Assembly (NCBI GenBank): GCA_951230915.1
Contig: OX579642.1
Location: forward strand, 9,176,001 to 9,240,000
Direction: 5' to 3'
DNA: 64,000 nt
Origin: Antitrichia curtipendula
Lineage: Eukaryota > Streptophyta > Bryopsida > Hypnales > Leucodontaceae
Shown: positions 58,202 through 64,000 of the stretch, piece by piece
Position numbering within the stretch: the stretch's first letter is position 1
Layout of the letters: each line of letters starts with the position of its first letter
Notes under the pieces: model-generated
Databases searched by the model: none
What the model was told of the DNA's origin: nothing
What the model saw: only the letters and a program-made list of their open reading frames with translations
Program-made: the position numbers and the translations under genes

Positions 58202-61068
58202 ATGATTAAAGATTGGTCTTCTTGGTATGAAATCCTATCAAATGAAAAAGTACAATGCAAGGCTTGCAACTTGGTATTTGTCAAGAAGGCGGTCCGTATA
58301 TTTAGCCATTTTGGATATGCAGGCACATCAGGGAGTTGTGACAAAGGAATTAGCCTTTATACCCAAATGACATCTGAAGTTCGAGGTCTATTTGTTCGTT
58401 GGAATGAAGTGATTGATTTCCACAAAGAGATATTCCACACAATGTGGATGGCAACAACGCACCTATGACTATGGTTGTTCGTGCTATGTCAAATGCAAGA
58501 GACACTGTGAATTCTATCGAAGAAGACTCATGCACGACACCAAAGGAATATTTTGGTGGTTCTTCCCAAGCGAATCCAAGTACACAAGCATCAGGTGGAT
58601 GTGGAACTCAACGGACATCAAGCAGTAGGCCTCAAAGACAGAATAGGCTAGTGGAGGATTTTGAAGAAGCAAATAAACGCAATTTGAATGCAGTGTGGGT
58701 CAATTTCTTTTATACGACAAAAAAACCATTTGCTGTAGCCCGAAATCCAGCCTTCAAAGAAGCAATGAAGAAAATGGCGGAGTTTCACCAACCTTATAGC
58801 CCACCATCATACCATGACCTACGTCATAAATTGCTTGACCAAGCAAAAGTAGACTTGAAGGTCAATCTCCGTAAGCGGACAGAAACCAATAATAGGAAGT
58901 TTGGAGCCACATTGTTTATTGATGGGTGGACCTTGGTTTCGAATCGGCCATTGATAAATGCCATCCTTGTATCATCCGCGGATGAGTAATTCCTAGAATC
59001 GGTGGATACAACTGGAAAAACTAAAGATGCTTTATATTTGGCCTCTATATTAGAGAGTTTCATAGAACAAGTGGGCCCTGCAAACGTAGTGCAGGTGAGT
59101 ACAGATAATGCGGTTGTAAATCCAGCAACATAGAGTTTGATATCTATTACCTATCCCCACATTTTTTTTCAAGGTAGCGTGGTGCATGCCTTAAATTTGT
59201 TGCTAAAAGATTGGACAAACGAACAATGGATTGACGACGTTGTGAAAGATTCCCAAAAGACAGTCAAATTCTTCAAGAAGAGGCACATACCGCTTGCAAT
59301 ACTTCGGAAATATTTGATGCAGTACAACTTGTTGTTGGCGGTGGAAACAAGATTTGCCTCTAATTACAACATGGTTGCACGTATGCTCAAGGTGAAAGCA
59401 CAATTGCAACAAATTGTGACGGACTCGCAATAGAAGGAATACGCAAGGAAACACTTGCAAAATTGTGAGGAAACTAGAGAAGCAAGTCCTTGCTTTAGAC
59501 AAAGAGCCTTTTTGTTTGGCTTTAGACAAAGCCATCTCGTTGGTGAAGTCATTCTATGAACGACGTGATATGGTGAAGACCGATTTACATTATGTAGAAG
59601 TACTTTTGAATCCCTACCTTCTTGAAGACAAAAAACTAGCCGACCACACCGATGCCATGGCCGCATGCAAGCGCATTCTAATGCAAATATGTACACCTTT
59701 AGAGTACAAAAAGGTTGTGAAGGAATTTGTAGCCTTCCGCCATAGGGACGTAGGGAACCTCCGCTCCACAACATGTTGGATCTGGGTGAACAACAATTGT
59801 CAATGCATGCTTGATGGGATTTTGAAGGCGCGTGTGGGAAGCTCATTGCTCTAATTGTCAAGAGGATTTTGGCCCAACCAATATCATCGTCTTCATGTGA
59901 ACGAAATTGGAGTAGCTACTCTTTTGTTCACAACAAATATTAGAACAAGTTGAAGCCACAAAGAGCACAGGATTTGGTATATATGTATACCAATTCTAAA
60001 GTCCTCGGTGCATCAAAGCAAAATGACGAGAAGAAGTGATACGATGAGAACCTCGAGTTAGAGGATTCGGCCTTGTCTTCATCGGAAGATGAGGGTGGTG
60101 AATCCGGTGAAGAAATTGATCTCCTCATGGACAATGAAGATGACCACGGCATCCGCAATTTTGATGATGAATCGCTTTGAAGTCCACCTCGTTATGATGG
60201 AGACATCGGAGATGATTGTGAAGACCCTTACAAGTTTTCGTTGGATGAGGACGACTGTGAATATGATGAAGGTGGACATTTGATAGTTAAATACTTACAT
60301 GAAACTGGGTTGTTGCGTAATGAAAATATTCTAGCAAATAGGGAAAATACTCATGCAAAGATAACAGAGGAAGATGAGAAAATGTTTATAGGTGATGAAA
60401 CTCCTCAAATGGATGAAGTGATTCAAATTCCTGAGTGTCTATCCATGACAATGGTAGAAGCGGAAGAAAATGATCAACACGAAGACATGAGAGAGTGTGG
60501 GGTGAAGTCCCACACAAATGTAGTCAACCAAAGTATTGAATTATCAAGGGCATTGGCAAGTGAAAATATTGGATTTTTAAACGTTCAAAATGTTCAAGCA
60601 CCTCGAATAGAGGGAAGCCAAGATCCACATGTATTGGAATCCATATGCCCAATGCCAAACCGCAACGCCAAAGACATGAAGCAACTCGTGCGAGATTTTC
60701 AATTACCACCACATTGCGGTCCTCGACATGCACTATATACAAGCGGTAGCACAACTTTGAATGGTCCTGGAGATTCACAATTTAAAAAACAACATTTGAG
60801 CAATTTGAAAGAATTGCACATTGGCGCCAATCCAAATCCATCCATTTCATCAAACAACGATGATGTGGAAACAATGGAGTCTATGTTTCGTCGATTTTCT
60901 AGCCATGCAAAGCATTCTTTGATCAAATCTTCAAACCCTACAGTGGAAGCATTGCCTGCAGAGAAGATAAACATTCCAAGAGGTTCTAAAGGAAGTCCAC
61001 CCGCAGTAAAAGAGTGCAAAAAAGCTAAGAGGAAAAGAATAATGAAGCCTTTTGCAATCTCTCCTTGA
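58202..61068 (+). pseudogene. hAT transposase (DUF659 type), degraded
   Basis: From the ATG at 58202 a zinc-finger-like start reads VQCKACNLVFVKKAVRIF ... HFGYAG. The main frame then picks up at 58444. DUF659 is at about 58690-58990 (FFYTTKKPFAVARNPAFKEA, GATLFIDGWT). It is followed by STDNAVVNPAT, HALNLLLKDW and VETRFASNYNMVARML, all standard hAT landmarks including two likely catalytic Asp. The dimerisation region at 59836-59990 reads LIVKRILAQPISSSSCERNW, then SSYSFVHNKY and QDLVYMYTNSK. An acidic Asp/Glu-rich tail and a basic end (KKAKRKRIMKPF) follow. Stops interrupt the frame at 58987 (TAA), 59131, 59431 and 59941 (TAG), 60037 and 60178 (TGA). 59465-59854 is in another frame, so at least two indels are present. 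It cannot make an active protein. Confidence 0.85.
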
Positions 61069-61313
61069 AAAAATAAAATGTAGATAGAACCCCCCTTGAT
61101 CCAAGTCTGCCTTTAACTAAGCGAAAGATGAAACCAATCCACGGCCTTAAGGGAGGTATTGGAAAGTCTATACTAAAAGCCAAAAGGGACCATAAGTTAG
61201 GTAGACCAATGACATCAGGTGCATTGAAACAAGTACAAGAAGGAGGGAAGATTGTACAATCTTCATAAGATAGTATGCAACGATGATTTCGGATGGGTAT
61301 CTCAAAACAATTT

Positions 61314-61645
61314 GGACCGTCTGTCCACCTGTCCAAGTGTCCGCCCATCCGCCTCGTTGCCTGTCCGCGCGTTGGTTACTTTCGTCCGTCCCGCGGACTG
61401 TCTGACCGCCCGTCGGACCATCCCATCCGCCCTTCAGACTGTCCGACCAGCTTTCGGACCATCCCGTCCGATTTTCCGTCGAACCATCCCGTCCGCTCCG
61501 CGGATTGTCCGAGCACTCTCCAATCAATCCTCTTATTCCTGTCCGCCCTTGAACTGTCCGACCCCCGTTCGGACCGTTGGACCCTCCCGTCTGCTCCGCG
61601 GACTGTCCGAGCACTCTTCGGACCATCCCATCCGACCGTCGATCA
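61314..61645. repeat. GTCCG/CGGAC-rich repeats 3' of the hAT transposase
   Basis: Dense CTGTCCG, CCGTCCG, CCATCCCGTCCG and inverted CGGAC units run about 330 bp. Several open frames on both strands here are products of the repeat, not genes. It mirrors the cluster at 57771-57920. Confidence 0.75.
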
Positions 61646-62649
61646 AGTGTTCGTCTATTTAGAAGTTCATGTTTTTTTTCCCATTTGGTGAAGCATAGGA
61701 TTCCTAAAATTGCCAGGTCACCTCCAAAGAGTGTGCCTTCATGACAACAAGCATCCAATGTGAATCCTTCAAAGACATTGAACTCCTCATGGGCCTTTTT
61801 CAAAGTTCATTCTTCAATGTGCACATCATATTTTCAAGTTCAATCTTGAAATTAAACATCTCAATGATATTTTGAAATGACCATCTTGAAAGATCAAAAT
61901 GGAATGCTACCTATAGTTCTAAAATTTTTTTTTCCTAATTTTTATATGATAGATCATAGATTTAATTATTCAAAAGTTTATTTGGATTTTAATCATATAT
62001 TTACTATATATTGTAAGACATCTCAATTTTAAAATAATTGTTTTTATGAAGAAATTTGTCGAAGTAAGCCAAATCCGCCTTAATGTCATGAAACTAGAAA
62101 CAATTGCTATGTACTTATATAATACTATTGCATCAAAGTCACGATCTTTTAAGATATTTGTATGCAAAGTTGTAGTATAGGGTTTAGGATTTAGAATTTA
62201 GGGTTCATGTCATTCCTATAAATATTGTCCAAATTAGAAGTGTATTTTGAAAATAGATGTGTGATAGTATTTTGATGCAATATTAAAAAATTATTTTGGT
62301 CATGAACTCATGATAGTATAGATTGATACCTAATTATCTACTTATAAGAAATTGCCCCATTCAATGTCAAATAATGTTGTCAAAAATCGTTTGGAGTTGT
62401 ATGTTGCGGAGTGCGGACCATGAAGCTAGAAAAAACATATAGAGTTGTCTTATGTTTCTAAAATTCAAAATTCTTTATTCAAAATTGATATCAAAGAATA
62501 TGAATTGTCTATTAGAATATTTTTTCCATTGGGATTAACAATTCTTCAATTCTTCCAAAAGTTATTTGTGTATTATTTTTCATAGAATAGTATACCAATT
62601 TCTACTTTAAAAATTTAAAAAAATGAATGTATAGTTCTTTTGAGTTTAA

Positions 62650-62960
62650 CCCGTAAAGTCCCGTTGTCCCATTGGGGGATAAAATGGATTTCAGGCAGGC
62701 TCCTACGGCCTCAATATTTTTTGTAATTTTCTGAGTTTTTTTGTGAAGATAGAGAATCATATTAGCTTTCCAAAAATGTAATTTTTATTTCAATCGGTGC
62801 TCGGGAGCAAAAGTTATGGCACCTAAACCCCAAATTTTAATTCGGCGGGCAGAAAAAAATCCTCAAAAAAACTTTAAATGAAAAATTCTAAAAATTTGTT
62901 TCATATAGATTTTATTTTTATTTACATGGCAAGCTTTAACTGAAGATGGTCCATATATTT
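62650..62960. mobile_element. Fourth TTAA-family end
   Basis: TTAA at 62646-62649, then CCCGTAAAGTCCCGTTGTCCC-type sequence. The next ~170 bp (GGCAGGCTCCTACGGCCTCAA, then ...TTTATTTCAATCGGTGCTCG) matches 31660-31780. The opposite end was not found. Confidence 0.4.
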
Positions 62961-63024
62961 CTTGAAGAACTTAATTTGCATTTGTTTTCATATTTTAAAT
63001 TAGTTAGGATTTCTTACATTTGTG

Positions 63025-63077
63025 AATTTAGGGTATACAATTTAGGATTTAGGTTTTAGGGTATAGGGTTTAGGGTA
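63025..63077. repeat. Degenerate TTTAGGG telomere-like tract
   Basis: Variants such as ATTTAGGGTA, TTTAGGATTTAGG, TTTTAGGG and GGGTTTAGGGTA stand in loose tandem. A shorter similar tract is at 62175-62206. Plant telomere repeats are TTTAGGG. This is far too short and degenerate to be a telomere. Confidence 0.5.
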
Positions 63078-63220
63078 TAAGATTGAAGACCATTGCATTA
63101 AAACACCACTTGAGTTATGTTTAATGATTCAAATTTTTTAAGTAAGAAAGTGGATCTCGATGAGAATTTTGTCTTTCCCGTCCTTGTGATTATTCGCTGG
63201 TCGAGGCCGTTTTAGGAGAC

Positions 63221-63392
63221 AGACGATGCACCTGTCCGCCTGGTCGGACGGCCTCAAAAAATCTCCTACTTTCATCTCCACTTTAGAGGGTCTGTCCGAT
63301 CAGGCGGATTGCCCACGCGCCCGCTGATCGGACGGGTCCATTTGATATTCCGTCGCCTTCGCCGAACTCGTCCAATCAGTCGGACGGTGTGA
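63221..63392. repeat. Third GTCCG/CGGAC cluster
   Basis: CCTGTCCGCCTGGTCGGACGG and related palindromic units recur around 63228-63390. It may mark the true 3' end of the hAT element or a separate relative. Confidence 0.55.
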
Positions 63393-64000
63393 GCCCCCAA
63401 TTTGTCACTAGGGACTCACAATTTTCTTTTTTTCAATTTTTACAAATTTAAGTATAGTTTTATATACAAAAAACCCAAAAAAGAGAGTAAATCTAAAATA
63501 GGTATGTCACATACCAATATAGCATTTGGTCCATTATAGATTATTTTTCTTAAATAAACTCCATTTCCACTTATATATAGGTTAAAACATGGAAATGTAG
63601 GTAAATAATAGAATTAAGGTTAATCCAACGTAAACAGCTCAAATAGCCAAATCTACAATACATGTGACATTCTATGGCTAAAATTGGTCCGAGGGAACAT
63701 AGTTGAGGTCCTAAGTTCATTCCCAAAGATAGGTTTCATTTTCCCCACAACATCAAAGAAATAGCAGAAACCCCAATTGTTGACCTGTAGGAGTTACAAT
63801 CTCAAGATGGACCCGTAAGAGGAATCTACGGGTGGAGTATGGTGTTCTAGGGTGGAAATCACATTTGGGACTCAATGGCGAAATCAACTTGTCAAGATTC
63901 TCTTATATGTGAAAGATTCCCTAGTTGCCGGGATTAAAAAGAGAAGACAAAGTTGATTCTCCTTTGACCTTTGTGCAAAATAAGAGTATGAATTTTCACA
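63393..64000. other. Noncoding end of window
   Basis: AT-rich, no ORF or repeat recognised. Confidence 0.4.

Larger units (their letters stand above)
61646..63220. other. AT-rich DNA with the TTAA-family end and telomere-like tracts
   Basis: No gene supported. It contains the repeat end at 62650 and TTTAGGG-like tracts at 62175-62206 and 63025-63077. Confidence 0.4.

Noticed and set aside
61252..61803. Several open frames of 100-200 codons on both strands
   Set aside because: They arise from the GTCCG/CGGAC repeats, whose low stop content keeps several frames open at once.
63025..63077. True telomere or subtelomere
   Set aside because: The repeats are few and degenerate, and ordinary sequence continues on both sides.

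Overview
The window looks like repeat-rich nuclear DNA of a land plant. The reasons are plant-type class II transposons (a MULE with a SWIM zinc finger, a DUF659-type hAT, and many MITE-like foldbacks with CACTA-like or TA-flanked ends), a MUR3-type GT47 exostosin fragment with a GT-AG intron, a TATA-box promoter, and short degenerate TTTAGGG tracts. I cannot name the species. All recognisable coding sequence is transposon-derived, fragmentary or unrecognised. No rRNA, tRNA, CRISPR or bacterial-type operon was seen. Everything was read by eye, so repeat edges are accurate to a few bases where termini are clear and to tens of bases elsewhere.

Layout. 1-4.3 kb: a GC- and CpG-rich island, saturated with the pentamer CCGGA, with a TATA promoter and one long unrecognised ORF (1315-3222) broken by a single in-frame TAG. 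5.6-9.65 kb: a MULE transposase (GCM/WRKY-like zinc finger, DDE core, SWIM finger) that keeps its frame through one plausible intron but carries five in-frame TAG/TGA stops. 10.2-10.5 kb: a tandem array of about 95 bp units. 11.9-12.3 kb: a minus-strand ORF remnant.

12.54-56.72 kb: a giant imperfect inverted duplication. The left arm is 12541-23575, the right arm 43420-56717, and the spacer about 19.8 kb. Both arms carry the same nest of small elements: a foldback with internal 185-bp repeats, TA-flanked AGGTAG-ended elements, a TTAA-flanked element, a CACTA-like MITE and low-confidence gene remnants. The arms then diverged. The left arm alone has a 626-bp MITE with a 4-bp target duplication. 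The right arm alone has an insertion of about 3 kb that contains a nearly perfect 85-bp-arm hairpin. The spacer holds AT-rich DNA, several MITEs, tandem arrays, a proline-rich ORF with intron-like 5' exons, a GT47 fragment and a 970-bp foldback.

56.7-64 kb: an unrecognised ORF remnant, then a degraded hAT transposase (zinc finger, DUF659, C-terminal dimerisation region, acidic tail) flanked on both sides by dense GTCCG/CGGAC repeats, then AT-rich DNA with further repeat copies.

The genes form no pathway together. The main interest is structural: a layered transposon nest copied as an inverted duplication, whose two arms give filled and empty sites for dating insertions, plus several foldbacks that could yield double-stranded RNA.
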